A DNA stretch of 64,000 bases from Dehalobacterium formicoaceticum (GCF_002224645.1 NZ_CP022121.1:744001-808000); one strand, 5' to 3'. Shown: positions 1 through 9,597, numbered from the stretch's first letter. Notes: generated from the sequence alone by a model not told the origin. Program-made: numbers and translations.

Positions 1-181
1 CAGGAATATCCGGACTAATATTATTGGCCAGGTAACTACCGAAAGTTTGAGCAAGCTGGGTAATTTCATCTTCTGAGATGCCCATATCATTAGCAAATTC
101 CATCGCTTCTCCTAAAGAGTGTTTATACTGCTCCCAGGAAGAAGTATCCAACCTATCTAGCATTTGTTTCATTTCTTGCAA
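1..181 (-). CDS. DUF3243-family small protein (3' end outside window)
   Basis: The first 60 codons of a minus-strand gene that runs off the left edge. The start is taken as TTG (complement of 179-181) because GGGAGG lies nine bases upstream; no ATG has such a site. The residues SWEQYKHSLGEAM followed by GISEDEITQLAQTFGSYLA match the usual pattern of DUF3243 (Bacillus YmfJ-like): a tryptophan-containing helix, then a G(M/I)SE turn and an (A)xxxGxYLA helix. The family is small and cytosolic, with no reaction assigned that I know of. It is transcribed divergently from pepF. The family call is from pattern memory and is moderately secure. Confidence 0.6.
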   Translation of the reverse strand, partial: MQEMKQMLDRLDTSSWEQYKHSLGEAMEFANDMGISEDEITQLAQTFGSYLANNISPDIP

Positions 182-408
182 TTGTACTCGCCTCCCTTTT
201 TTAGCATGTCTATAGTATTTCACGAAAATAGATTTACATGCATTTCGGATTGGGAATTTGGGATTTGGTGCATCAGATCAAAAAAGACAGGGGAAAATGA
301 AAAATGTGAGCGCCCCGAAGAAAGAAAGCTTGCTAAAAAAACCTAAAAAGTCTTTCCAGAAAACGGGGCGTATGTTAAGCTAAAGTATGGAAAGGAGTGG
401 CATGATCT

Positions 409-2208
409 ATGGAAGATAAAAAGCTGAAGCAAAGGGAAGAGATTCCTAAGGAATATAAATGGCGTTTAGAGGAAATTTACGCTGATGATGGGCAGTGGGA
501 AAAGGATTTTGCCAAGATCAAAGAAATTTTGCCCCGCATGGAGGGATTCCGTAACAAATTGGGAGATTCGCCCCAGTCCTTGTTAGGTTGTCTTAGATTA
601 CAGGATGAGATCGGACAGATTTCTGATCAGGTATTTGTTTATGCCAATATGAGGAAAGATGAAAACAATGCCAACTCAAAATACCAGGGAATGAAGGATC
701 GGGCCCAAGGGCTGATGGTGGCTATTGGGGAAGCCTTGTCCTTTATTCAGCCGGAGATTCTGGCCATTGATTCTGAAACTTTGAATGAATATTTAAACCG
801 GGAACCGGGGCTTTCCTTATATCAGTTTTATTTGGAAGAAATTCTGCGCATGAAGGAGCATACCTTATCTCCCCGGGAAGAAGAGATTATTGCCATGTCC
901 GGGGAATTGGGCGCCGGTCCGAAAAATATTTTCAGTATGCTCAATAATGCGGATATTAAGTTTCCAGAAATTACCGATGAAGAAGGAGACCGGGTGGCGA
1001 TCACCCACGGCAACTATATTAAGTTCATGGAAAGTGAGGAGCGACAGGTGCGTATGGATGCCTTTAAAGGCCTGTATGATACCTATGGCAAACAAAAAAA
1101 CACCTTAGGGGCTTTATTAAATGCTAGTGTGAAAAAGGATATTTTCTATGCCCGGGTCCATAAATACGGATCCGCCCTGGAAGCATCCCTCTATGATGAC
1201 AATATACCGGTGCGAGTTTATGACAATCTAATTAAAACAGTGCGCAGCCATTTAGGGCTTTTTTATCGTTATGTCGCCTTGAGAAAAAGGCTGCTTGGGC
1301 TTCCGGAGCTTCACATGTATGATATTTATGCTCCTTTAGTCAAAGAAATGAAAAGCAAAATCCCCTACGAGGAAGCTGTAACCATGGTTGAAAAGGGGCT
1401 GGCACCTTTGGGAGAAATTTATCTGACTGATTTAAAGCAAGGCATCCGTAACGGTTGGGTGGATGTGATGGAGAACGAGGGCAAGACTTCCGGGGCCTAT
1501 TCCTGGGGCGCATACGGCACTCATCCTTATGTACTGATGAACTACCAAAACAATTTGGACAATGTTTTTACCCTGGCCCATGAGCTGGGACATTCTCTGC
1601 ACTCTTATTATTCATGGCAGACCCAGCCCTATATTTATTCTTATTACAAGATTTTTGTGGCCGAGGTGGCTTCTACCGTCAATGAAACTCTGCTCACCAA
1701 ATATTTATTGGCCAATGCGGCTGATGAAAAACAAAAAATGTATCTGATTAATCATTATCTGGAGGAATTCCGGGGAACGGTTTTCCGCCAAACCATGTTT
1801 GCGGAATTTGAAAAGATTATTCATGAAAAGGCTGAGGCCGGTGAACCTTTAACCACCGAAGCTTTCTCAGAAATTTATTATCAATTAAATCAAGACTATT
1901 ACGGTCCGGATATGGCGATGGATCAGGAAATTGCTTTGGAATGGGCGCGCATTCCCCATTTTTATAATGCTTTTTATGTCTATAAATATGCCACCGGTTT
2001 TTCTGCCGCTTCCGCCTTAGCTCAGGGCATCCTGGAGGAGGGTCAGCCGGCGGTGGATCGTTACCTGAAGTTTCTGCAAAGCGGAGGCAGTGATTATCCC
2101 ATTAATCTTTTACAAAAAGCGGGCGTGGATATGAATGAGCCCCATCCCATCGAGCAAGCCTTGAAAGTATTTGAGGAGATGCTGGTGGAAATGGAAAAAA
2201 TGGTTTAA
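409..2208 (+). CDS. pepF: Oligoendopeptidase F (M3 family zinc peptidase)
   Basis: A 599-residue cytosolic metallopeptidase that cleaves short peptides. The zinc site is visible as HELGH at residues 391-395 with the third ligand glutamate at about residue 419 in VAEVAST. The N-terminal PxxYKWRLEEIY and the C-terminal FYNAFYVYKYATG segment are typical of the PepF/M3B group, and the length is that of the family (about 600). The ATG is preceded by AAGGAG about a dozen bases upstream. It stands at the head of a short same-strand run with the FmdE-like gene 24 bases downstream. It is probably involved in peptide recycling, and confidence in the family is high. Confidence 0.93.
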   Translation: MEDKKLKQREEIPKEYKWRLEEIYADDGQWEKDFAKIKEILPRMEGFRNKLGDSPQSLLGCLRLQDEIGQISDQVFVYANMRKDENNANSKYQGMKDRAQGLMVAIGEALSFIQPEILAIDSETLNEYLNREPGLSLYQFYLEEILRMKEHTLSPREEEIIAMSGELGAGPKNIFSMLNNADIKFPEITDEEGDRVAITHGNYIKFMESEERQVRMDAFKGLYDTYGKQKNTLGALLNASVKKDIFYARVHKYGSALEASLYDDNIPVRVYDNLIKTVRSHLGLFYRYVALRKRLLGLPELHMYDIYAPLVKEMKSKIPYEEAVTMVEKGLAPLGEIYLTDLKQGIRNGWVDVMENEGKTSGAYSWGAYGTHPYVLMNYQNNLDNVFTLAHELGHSLHSYYSWQTQPYIYSYYKIFVAEVASTVNETLLTKYLLANAADEKQKMYLINHYLEEFRGTVFRQTMFAEFEKIIHEKAEAGEPLTTEAFSEIYYQLNQDYYGPDMAMDQEIALEWARIPHFYNAFYVYKYATGFSAASALAQGILEEGQPAVDRYLKFLQSGGSDYPINLLQKAGVDMNEPHPIEQALKVFEEMLVEMEKMV

Positions 2209-2232
2209 ATATATTTAGAAAGGGGAGAGACT

Positions 2233-2772
2233 ATGGGTTATGATAAAAAATTATGGCAGGAGGCAGTAGCCTTCCACGGTCACAGCTGCCCCGGGCTGGC
2301 TATCGGTTTTCGGGCGGCGGTGCTTGCCTTGGAGAAGTTGGGCGTAGACCGGGCCGAGGATGAAGAATTGGTAGCCATTGTAGAGACGGATGCCTGCAGC
2401 GTTGATGCCATTCAAGTTATTGCCGGTTGCAGCATCGGCAAAGGAAATTTGCTTTATAAAAATCACGGTAAACAAGCCTTTACCATTGGTAATCGGAAAA
2501 CAGGTCGGGGAGTACGGGTTTATGTTGATCCCTCTCAATTACCTGTAGATCGTGATGATCGGGAAGCGCGGAGGGAGATGATCCTCTCTGCTCCGGCGGA
2601 GGATTTTTGTAAAATAGAAAATGTGAGTTTACCTCTGCCGGAAGAGGCCCGCATCTTTTTATCGGTAGAATGTGAGTCTTGCGGGGAAAAACTGTCCGAA
2701 GCCAGAGCACGCTTGGAAGACGGTAAGATAGTTTGTCTGGCCTGCTTTCATGATTATCAAAGAGGATGGTAA
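2233..2772 (+). CDS. FmdE-family protein with C-terminal zinc ribbon
   Basis: A 179-residue protein beginning with FHGHSCPGLAIG (around residues 14-25), the signature of the FmdE domain (formylmethanofuran dehydrogenase subunit E-like). The C-terminus carries two CxxC pairs (C147/C150 and C168/C171) that form a TraR/DksA-like zinc ribbon. An internal cysteine in ETDACSVDAIQ is also conserved in the family. FmdE-like proteins in non-methanogens have no settled reaction. Some are molybdenum or tungsten enzyme accessories, but nothing nearby supports that here. It follows pepF closely (24 bases) with its own GGGGAGAG site, so the two may be co-transcribed. Confidence 0.8.
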   Translation: MGYDKKLWQEAVAFHGHSCPGLAIGFRAAVLALEKLGVDRAEDEELVAIVETDACSVDAIQVIAGCSIGKGNLLYKNHGKQAFTIGNRKTGRGVRVYVDPSQLPVDRDDREARREMILSAPAEDFCKIENVSLPLPEEARIFLSVECESCGEKLSEARARLEDGKIVCLACFHDYQRGW

Positions 2773-2914
2773 AATAATCTTCGCTTGCTAAGATTGTTCT
2801 TTCGGGAACAAAAAGAGTCTGAAGAGCGTCTAAGATAAAAGATAATTTTGGCATCAACAAGAAAATATTTGACTTCTTGTTAGACAGACGTATGGAAGAA
2901 AGGGAACGTAAGGC

Positions 2915-5089
2915 ATGAAAAAATTTGGTTTTGCAGGGTTGGTTATTTTTTTATGGTGCAGTGTGTTAGGGGGAGGGGTGCTGGCCACTGGGAGTATTGC
3001 GGCATCCATTACCCTGACGGTCAATGACCGTTTGGCTTATTTGGATCAGCGGCCTGCGATGTTGGATGTGCCGGCATTGGTGGATCAAGGAGTTACCCTG
3101 GTACCGATGAGATTTGTGGGGGAAGCCCTGGGCAGTACGGTGCATTGGTCCCCGGAAAATCGCCGGATTACCATGAAGCAGGGAGTGAGCCAAGTTATTC
3201 TCGAGGTGGGAAAAACCACGGCTCAGGTGAATGGAGAGGATCAAGGGTTAATCATACCTCCTAAAATCAAAGATGGGAGAACCTTGGTACCCCTGAGATT
3301 TATTGCCCAGGCCTTTGGCTGTCAGGTAGATTACGAGAATCAAACGAAAAAGATTACCATTTCCCGACCCAATAATCCGCCTCAAAGTAATTTTACCGTG
3401 AACAAAACGGTAGCTGACGTGGGGGAAGAAATTGTTTATCAGGATTTAAGCACAGATCCGGATGGTGATGCCATTGTGGATCGGCTCTGGATGAATCAGA
3501 AAGAATACTTTTACGATCCGGGGATCTATGTGGTTTCGCTAAAAGTAAAGGACAGCCGGGGAACCTGGAGTGAATGGTTTGAGCAAACCATTGAGATTAT
3601 CGGCGAGCCTAATACCAAGCCGGTGGCTCAGTTTAGCACCGACCGCACCAAGGTCTATGTGGATGAACCGATCCTTTACACTGACGAGAGCTTTGACCCG
3701 GACGGAGATGAAATTGTTGAATGGAATTGGCAAAACAAAAAGGATTCCTTTGCCATCCCAGGCACCTATTATGTCAGCCTGGAGGTTAAAGACCGACGGG
3801 GCGGCTGGAGTTCTAAATATTTGCAAGTCATTGAGGTTCTGGAAAAACCCAATGTACCTCCTGTAGCCAAGTTTTCTCTCCAAAGCACCACGATCGATCA
3901 AGGGGTAACCATTGCTTTTACCGATGAAAGCTTTGACCCGGATGGGGATGGGGTCACGGAAGTCCAATGGACGGGGAAACAAAGGGCTTATTTTAAAGCA
4001 GGGAAGGTACCTGTGACCTTAAAGGTGAAGGATGGCCGTGGCAAATGGTCGGAGCCCTTTACCGTAGAATTGAATGTGACCGATAAAGTGGTGATGACGG
4101 AGTTGGAATATAACCTTCATTACCCATTATCCGGGGAAATCGTTAACTTAAACGGGATTAACCCATTGAACTTTCCGGTTGTCAAGCCTGTTGCCAAAAG
4201 CTTCGACGATACGGTGCTCATCATATCCAACAGCCCGGAAACAGTAAAAGAAAGCGGGATCCTATATCAGGATACGGTATGCGGTTCCGTGCGCTTGATT
4301 TATTCACATAAAAATGTTTCCTCCGGCAAGAAGAAAGTTTATATTTTGGCGGAAAATCCAGGCATGAAAAATACTGTGATTACTGTGAATAAGAAGGGAA
4401 CAGGCGGGCCATCCACGGATGATTTAGCCATCGGCAAAAATGGAGTGGCGCGGTTTTTATCATCAAATTTAAAGGATTCCTATACTTTGGCACCGGGACA
4501 GGTTATCGTATTGGACGGATCCGGAGCCGGAGGTATTCTTGCTACAAATCAAAGCATCTATGCTATGATGGATTTAACAACGACGGAGAATGTGAAGTTT
4601 ACCTTTGTTATGGTAGATGCCGGAAGTGATGTTTTAACCACCTGCGCCGGTCTGCCAATTCTGGAGCGGGATGTGCACCAAAGAGGGACTTTTTTTGGGG
4701 CTAACCGAACCTATCAATTGGATGTAACAGGGGATCAACCGGTACGGTTCTCTCTCGCCGACAGCAACTCCGATTATCATCTGGGTGGAATGGATGCGAT
4801 TACCGGACAGCAAGTGATCAATAAGGGGAATTATGGCTTGATGTATAAATTAGTCATCAATGCCGGGTCCAGAATGGGATTATTAACAAATCCCCGGGGT
4901 GGCTTGTTTATGGGTGCAGGAATGCTTCCGGACGGTTCTGTTTATGGACTGCCCAATACCGGCTTTGTTTCCAACGGTACCCAAGCGGTGATGAATCTGG
5001 TTATGAATCAATATGATCAATCAGAGTTCCTTTTCACACCTCCGGTTTCATCTTATATGCCGGTGATGTTCCTATTTGTCCCCTATTAA
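2915..5089 (+). CDS. Secreted copper-amine-oxidase-N-domain protein with three PKD domains
   Basis: A 724-residue exported protein. Residues 1-30 form a signal peptide (MKK, hydrophobic core, then ATGSIAA). Residues about 32-150 form the stalk-like copper amine oxidase N-terminal domain pair, seen twice as VPMRFVGEALG and VPLRFIAQAFG. Residues about 155-390 hold three PKD-like beta-sandwich repeats, each with DPDGD and a following KVKD(S/R/G)RG(T/G/K)W(S) segment. The C-terminal 330 residues are unassigned and predicted extracellular. No catalytic residues are recognisable, so a cell-surface binding or structural role is inferred. A strong terminator follows at once, so the gene looks monocistronic. 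Confidence 0.8.
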   Translation: MKKFGFAGLVIFLWCSVLGGGVLATGSIAASITLTVNDRLAYLDQRPAMLDVPALVDQGVTLVPMRFVGEALGSTVHWSPENRRITMKQGVSQVILEVGKTTAQVNGEDQGLIIPPKIKDGRTLVPLRFIAQAFGCQVDYENQTKKITISRPNNPPQSNFTVNKTVADVGEEIVYQDLSTDPDGDAIVDRLWMNQKEYFYDPGIYVVSLKVKDSRGTWSEWFEQTIEIIGEPNTKPVAQFSTDRTKVYVDEPILYTDESFDPDGDEIVEWNWQNKKDSFAIPGTYYVSLEVKDRRGGWSSKYLQVIEVLEKPNVPPVAKFSLQSTTIDQGVTIAFTDESFDPDGDGVTEVQWTGKQRAYFKAGKVPVTLKVKDGRGKWSEPFTVELNVTDKVVMTELEYNLHYPLSGEIVNLNGINPLNFPVVKPVAKSFDDTVLIISNSPETVKESGILYQDTVCGSVRLIYSHKNVSSGKKKVYILAENPGMKNTVITVNKKGTGGPSTDDLAIGKNGVARFLSSNLKDSYTLAPGQVIVLDGSGAGGILATNQSIYAMMDLTTTENVKFTFVMVDAGSDVLTTCAGLPILERDVHQRGTFFGANRTYQLDVTGDQPVRFSLADSNSDYHLGGMDAITGQQVINKGNYGLMYKLVINAGSRMGLLTNPRGGLFMGAGMLPDGSVYGLPNTGFVSNGTQAVMNLVMNQYDQSEFLFTPPVSSYMPVMFLFVPY

Positions 5090-5111
5090 GCATGACCTTT
5101 CATTGGATCAC

Positions 5112-5150
5112 AAAAAAACACCTCGGCGTGGCACGCCGGGGTGTTTTTTT
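5112..5150 (+). terminator. Rho-independent terminator after the PKD protein
   Basis: An inverted repeat with arms AACACC(T)CGGCG and CGCCG(G)GGTGTT around a short loop is followed by seven T residues. The matching A tract on the 5' side would let it also act on transcripts from the other strand. Confidence 0.85.
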
Positions 5151-5319
5151 GCTCCACGTATAGGGTTTACCACGGGGACGTTTTGTTTGCCGCCATCAAC
5201 CCGGCATAATTTTCAGAATAGATATTATTAAAGATAAAGATGGAACCTATTGCCAAGATAATACGTCAAACTAATAAACAATTCGCTAAGGGAAAAATAA
5301 CTTAAGGAGCGTGCTGATC

Positions 5320-5451
5320 ATGAAAAGAGCCGAAATACGGGTATTGATTGCCTTATTGGCAGGGTTAATGATCCTGGGAGCAGGAGTGCCTCTATCCATG
5401 GCTGCGCTCAAGCCACCTGCCCTCATGGTAGAATCTAATCCACCTTTTTAA
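5320..5451 (+). CDS. Small membrane or secreted peptide, 43 residues
   Basis: An ATG-initiated 43-codon frame with a good AAGGAG site ten bases upstream (around 5304-5309). The product starts MKRAEIRVLIALLAGLMI, a positively charged N-terminus followed by one hydrophobic stretch to about residue 25, and ends in a short proline-containing tail (ESNPPF). This looks like a signal peptide or a single-pass membrane peptide. No family is recognised. It is isolated between the PKD gene terminator and the convergent MoxR gene. The initiation signals favour a real gene, but there is no homology evidence. Confidence 0.45.
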   Translation: MKRAEIRVLIALLAGLMILGAGVPLSMAALKPPALMVESNPPF

Positions 5452-5510
5452 CGGAAACAATCATGGGGGTATGGATTAAAAAGAAAAACCAGGTTAATCG
5501 TTCGCCTGTC

Positions 5511-6350
5511 CTATGACGTTACTAAAGCAATGTCTTCCTGATATTTTAGAATAAAATTGAAGGTGTCTTTAATTCTTTCGTCCTCCAGCGATTCAATATT
5601 TAGAGCTAACAATACCTTTGCCCAGTCCAGGGTTTCGGCGATACTGGGTTTTTTGCGCAGCTTTTGTTTACGCAGTTGCTGAATAAAATCCACAATTTGC
5701 TGGGACAGCTTTTCAGATATTCCCGGCACTTTTGTTTTGATAATTTCTAATTCCCGATCAAAGTCAGGATAATCTATGAAATAATGGACACATCGGCGTT
5801 TCAAGCCGTCGCTGAAATCCCGGGAGCCATTGCTGGTCAAAAACATCATGGGGATGGATTTTGCTTTTACCGTGCCAAATTCGGGAATGGTAACCTGAAA
5901 ATCAGACAGAGCTTCCAAAAGAAAACTTTCAAATTCTTCATCGCTTTTATCGATTTCATCAATCAAAAGCACCACCGGTTTTTCTGAAAGAAAAGCTTTC
6001 AGCAAGGGACGAGCCAGAAGAAAGTCGGGAGAAAAGATATCCTTTTGGGCGGAAGTCCAATTGGAATCATTTTTCGTAGTTGATTGCAAATATAAAAGCT
6101 GCTTTTGGTAATTCCATTCATAAAGGGCCTGATGTTCGTCCAGCCCTTCATAACACTGGAGTCGAATCAATTCCATATCAAAAGCCTGAGCCATGGACTT
6201 GGCCAGTTCTGTTTTTCCAACGCCTGCCGGACCTTCTAACAGAAGGGGTTTTTTTAAGAGAGAAGATAAACTTAAGATCGTGGCCAGGTTATGGTCGCAT
6301 AAATAGTCTTCCCGTTTTAAATTTTCTTTAATTTCCTCAATAGACAGCAT
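5511..6350 (-). CDS. MoxR-type AAA+ ATPase
   Basis: A 279-residue AAA+ ATPase of the MoxR/CoxD group. Walker A is GPAGVGKT at residues 40-47 and Walker B is LLIDEID at 127-133, with a sensor 1 region FLTSNGSRDFSDGLKRRC and the arginine finger in the following segment. These ATPases work as chaperones that load cofactors or remodel partner complexes, usually with a VWA-domain partner. The divergent gene at 6473 encodes just such a VWA protein, which supports a MoxR-VWA pair. Start ATG has a GGAGG site (rc of 6355-6361). The client is unknown because no CO dehydrogenase or other molybdo-hydroxylase genes lie nearby. Confidence 0.85.
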   Translation of the reverse strand: MLSIEEIKENLKREDYLCDHNLATILSLSSLLKKPLLLEGPAGVGKTELAKSMAQAFDMELIRLQCYEGLDEHQALYEWNYQKQLLYLQSTTKNDSNWTSAQKDIFSPDFLLARPLLKAFLSEKPVVLLIDEIDKSDEEFESFLLEALSDFQVTIPEFGTVKAKSIPMMFLTSNGSRDFSDGLKRRCVHYFIDYPDFDRELEIIKTKVPGISEKLSQQIVDFIQQLRKQKLRKKPSIAETLDWAKVLLALNIESLEDERIKDTFNFILKYQEDIALVTS

Positions 6351-6472
6351 TTCAAACCTCCGCTGTATCGTATCATATAAATCAGTATATCATAAAAAAA
6401 AATTGAAATATAGACTGGGGAAAAAAGATCTTTCCTATGGTATGATAAAGATATATATGGAGGAAAATTTCT
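6351..6472. promoter_or_regulatory. Shared divergent promoter region of the MoxR/VWA pair
   Basis: The 122-base AT-rich gap holds GGAGG-type ribosome sites for both genes. Possible -10 hexamers are TATGAT near 6440 for the VWA gene and TATGAT (reverse strand, near 6370) for the MoxR gene. Neither has a convincing -35 at normal spacing, so the promoters are approximate. Confidence 0.35.
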
Positions 6473-7813
6473 ATGGAAAAGAAGCTATTATCATTTGTTC
6501 ATGCTTTACGCCATGGGGGTCTGAAGGTTTCTCCCGGAGAGTTAATGGATGCGCTGACCTCCATTGCCACTTATGGTATTGAAGATCCGGAACAGTTTTA
6601 TATCTTGTTAAAGGCTACACTTGTAAAAAGTGAAACGGATGGCGCGATTTTTGATCTAGCTTTTCGCTTATTTTTCCGGGAAGAGGCGGAGAAGCCTGGA
6701 GATTTGCAGAAGCCGGATTCCAGCACCGGATTTGGTACAAGCACTGATGGCTCCGGTACCGGAAAAGCCGGTATGGGGCGGGCCTCCAGGGCTCTTTATG
6801 AAGCCGTGACAAAGGGGCACTCGGAAGATTTGATTTCCATGGCTGAAAAGATTCTCTCCGGTCTGGACATGGAAGAGGATCGTGTGGATCAGCTCCTGTT
6901 TCAGTTAAAAGTAAAGATGGAATGGTTTATGGTGGAAAATGCCCTGGAGCGTGGGGGGGAAGAAGGTCAGGAAAATCTTCAGCTTTTAAAGGATCTTGAG
7001 CAATACATCCGCTATCGTATCGAAAAAATCCTGGTAGAAAAGAAAGGGGATCAGGGTTTAAAAGATTTACTCACTGAAGAGAACTTAATGGAAAAGGATT
7101 TTGCCGCTTTAAATGAATTTCAGGTAAAGGAAATGGAGAAAAGGGTAGCTCGATTGGCCCATCAATTAGCGTCCCGTTATTCCTACCGCTTTAAAGCCTC
7201 AAAATCAGGACGGGTTGATATGAGACGGGTTTTGAGAAAGGCTGCCCGTCTGGGTCGTACCCCGGAAAAACTGCTGTATCGGGACAAGGTGATGAATAAA
7301 CCCAGCATGATCGTATTGTGTGATATTTCCGGCTCTGTTTCGGTCTACTCTGCTTTTCTCTTGCAGCTGGTATATGCTATGAGCCGCCGTTTTCATGATC
7401 TGAAGGCCTTTTTATTTGTTGATGAAATCGCAGAGATTACTGCGCAAATCAAAACCAATCATATGAGGGAGGGTATTGGTCAAGCCATTACCCAAACCCG
7501 ATGTTCCCGTTTGGGTATTTCCAACTTTGGTCAGGTGTTTGAACTTTTCAATCAGAATTTTGGTCACATTTTAGACAGAAAAACAACAGTGATTATATTA
7601 GGGGACGCTAAAAATAATTGGTATCCCCCCCGCCAGGAAGAATTAAAGTTGATCGCCCAAAAGGCGAAGCAGGTTTATTGGCTGAACCCGGAACCAAAAG
7701 AAAAATGGAATCAGGATGACAGTATTATCGGGCTCTATGGTAAGTATTGCCAAGGCGTCATGGAGTGCCGCAATTTGGACCAGTTGGAACAAGCGGTACG
7801 AAAAATAATGTAA
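6473..7813 (+). CDS. CoxE-like VWA-domain protein
   Basis: A 446-residue protein with a C-terminal von Willebrand factor A domain of the CoxE type. The metal-ion-dependent adhesion site motif DISGS starts at residue 284 and is followed by the second conserved Asp-containing strand VIILGDAKNNW. The N-terminal 240 residues are helical and charged and include HALRHGGLKVSPGELMDAL, as in CoxE/YehP-like proteins. It is divergent from the MoxR ATPase gene, with only 122 bases between the two starts, so both promoters share that gap. The pair likely forms a chaperone complex for a metalloenzyme; the target is not in this window. Confidence 0.85.
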   Translation: MEKKLLSFVHALRHGGLKVSPGELMDALTSIATYGIEDPEQFYILLKATLVKSETDGAIFDLAFRLFFREEAEKPGDLQKPDSSTGFGTSTDGSGTGKAGMGRASRALYEAVTKGHSEDLISMAEKILSGLDMEEDRVDQLLFQLKVKMEWFMVENALERGGEEGQENLQLLKDLEQYIRYRIEKILVEKKGDQGLKDLLTEENLMEKDFAALNEFQVKEMEKRVARLAHQLASRYSYRFKASKSGRVDMRRVLRKAARLGRTPEKLLYRDKVMNKPSMIVLCDISGSVSVYSAFLLQLVYAMSRRFHDLKAFLFVDEIAEITAQIKTNHMREGIGQAITQTRCSRLGISNFGQVFELFNQNFGHILDRKTTVIILGDAKNNWYPPRQEELKLIAQKAKQVYWLNPEPKEKWNQDDSIIGLYGKYCQGVMECRNLDQLEQAVRKIM

Positions 7814-7841
7814 ATTAAAATGGGCAAAAAATGAATATTGC

Positions 7842-7872
7842 TATTCAATACCTGAAGTGATAATATAGAAAT
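7842..7872 (+). promoter_or_regulatory. Possible promoter of ilvBN
   Basis: TTGCTA followed 17 bases later by TAATAT, about 60 bases upstream of the ilvB start. No T-box or leader peptide is visible in the short gap from the VWA gene. This is a consensus match only. Confidence 0.3.
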
Positions 7873-7929
7873 AATATTTATTTTTTCGGATAATTTAATA
7901 TTAAACGAATGATGATGGAGGGGAAAGAT

Positions 7930-9597
7930 TTGTTGATGACTGGTGCTCAGGCAGTCGTCGCCGGCTTAAAAGCAGAAGGGGTGGAACTGGTTTTTGGATA
8001 TCCCGGCGGCGCAGCGTTAAATTTATATGATGCTCTTTATGACTCCGGTATTACCCATATTCTTGCCAGACACGAGCAAGGTGCTGCTCATGCTGCGGAC
8101 GGTTATGCTCGTTCCACAGGCAAGGTGGGGGTTTGCCTGGCCACATCCGGCCCAGGGGCAACCAATTTGGTGACCGGGATTGCCACCGCTAATATGGATT
8201 CGGTTCCCATGGTGTTTATTACCTCCCAGGTAGGTACCTCTTTAATCGGCAAGGACTCCTTCCAGGAGGCGGATATTACCGGAATTACCACGCCCATTAC
8301 GAAACACAATTTTTTGGTGAAACGGCCTCAGGATTTGATGAAAACTGTGAAAGAAGCTTTCTATATTGCTCGGACAGGTCGGCCGGGACCGGTATTAATT
8401 GATATTCCCAAAGATATCACTGGGATGGAAGGGGATTTTACTTATCCTGAAAGCATAAATTTGCGCGGATATCATCCTTTATTTGAAGGGGATCCTTCCA
8501 AGATCGAGGAATTAGCCGCAGCCATTAAAAAGGCTAAAAAACCAATGGTATTTGTTGGCGGCGGACTGAGAATTGCCGGGGCTTGGTCTGAGTTTGCTTC
8601 TTTTATCGAAAAAACAGGGATTCCTGTGGTATCCAGTCTCATGGGTTTAGGCTGTTTTCCTGCCGACCATGAACTATATCTGGGCATGCTGGGCATGCAT
8701 GGCACTTATACGGCCAATCAAAGTGTTACCCAGTGTGACCTTTTAATCGGCATTGGTGTCAGATTTGATGACCGGGTTACCGGTCTGGTTTCCAAGTTTG
8801 CGCCGGAAGCTCTTATTGTGCACATGGATATTGATCCGGCTGAGATTAATAAAAATGTCAGAACCGATATTAAAATCCTTGGGGATTTAAAGTGGTCGCT
8901 GCCTTTACTGAGTCAAATGGCAGAGCCGGGTGATATCGCAGCATGGCAAAAGCAGGTTTTGGCTTGGAAGCAGGAAAGGCCTTTGCGTTTTGAAGAAAAT
9001 GGTGATGTGATCAAACCGCAAAGTGTAGTCAAAGCTATTAGTGATATAACGGAAGGATCCGCCTTTTTGGTGACAGATGTGGGACAGCATCAGATGTGGG
9101 CGGCTCAGTATTATAACTCCAAAAAGCCCCGCAGATTTATCACCTCGGGGGGATTGGGCACCATGGGATATGGATTGCCGGCAGCCATTGGGGCGCAGTT
9201 AGGGAATCCTGATGAGACGGTGTGGGCAATCGCCGGGGATGGCGGTATTATGATGAATATTCAGGAAATCGCAACGGCGGTAGAACATCAACTGCCGATT
9301 AAAGTGGTTGTTATTAATAATCAGGGTTTGGGTATGGTACGCCAGTGGCAGAGAATATTTTATGATCAGCGATATTCTTGTTCCAGATATGGAACGGAAA
9401 CGGATCTGGCCAAGGTTGCGGAGGCTTTTGGTGCTAAAGGAATAAAGGTGCAGGAACCCGGGGAATTGATTCCGGCTCTGCAGGAAGCCAATAATTATTG
9501 CGGTCCTGTGTTTATTGATGTTTTGGTTTGTGATCAGGAGAATGTATTGCCCATGGTACCCGCCGGCGCACCGATTGATCAGATGATAGGAGGTTAA
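7930..9597 (+). CDS. ilvB: Acetolactate synthase large subunit
   Basis: The thiamine-diphosphate enzyme of the first common step in valine, leucine and isoleucine synthesis (two pyruvate to acetolactate). The catalytic N-terminal FGYPGGAALNLYDAL with its following glutamate (ARHEQGAAHAADGYAR), the central FAD-binding domain and the C-terminal GDGGIMMNIQEI-NNQGLGM ThDP motif are all present. The open frame begins at 7909, but the only good Shine-Dalgarno (GGAGGGG, 7917-7923) lies inside it. The TTG at 7930 (or TTG 7933, ATG 7936) is therefore the likely start, giving MLMTGAQAVVAGL as in homologues. ilvN follows three bases downstream. Confidence 0.93.
   Translation: MLMTGAQAVVAGLKAEGVELVFGYPGGAALNLYDALYDSGITHILARHEQGAAHAADGYARSTGKVGVCLATSGPGATNLVTGIATANMDSVPMVFITSQVGTSLIGKDSFQEADITGITTPITKHNFLVKRPQDLMKTVKEAFYIARTGRPGPVLIDIPKDITGMEGDFTYPESINLRGYHPLFEGDPSKIEELAAAIKKAKKPMVFVGGGLRIAGAWSEFASFIEKTGIPVVSSLMGLGCFPADHELYLGMLGMHGTYTANQSVTQCDLLIGIGVRFDDRVTGLVSKFAPEALIVHMDIDPAEINKNVRTDIKILGDLKWSLPLLSQMAEPGDIAAWQKQVLAWKQERPLRFEENGDVIKPQSVVKAISDITEGSAFLVTDVGQHQMWAAQYYNSKKPRRFITSGGLGTMGYGLPAAIGAQLGNPDETVWAIAGDGGIMMNIQEIATAVEHQLPIKVVVINNQGLGMVRQWQRIFYDQRYSCSRYGTETDLAKVAEAFGAKGIKVQEPGELIPALQEANNYCGPVFIDVLVCDQENVLPMVPAGAPIDQMIGG

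Noticed and set aside
164-346. 60-codon plus-strand frame upstream of pepF
   Set aside because: It has no ribosome site, overlaps the start of the divergent DUF3243 gene and encodes a composition-poor peptide.
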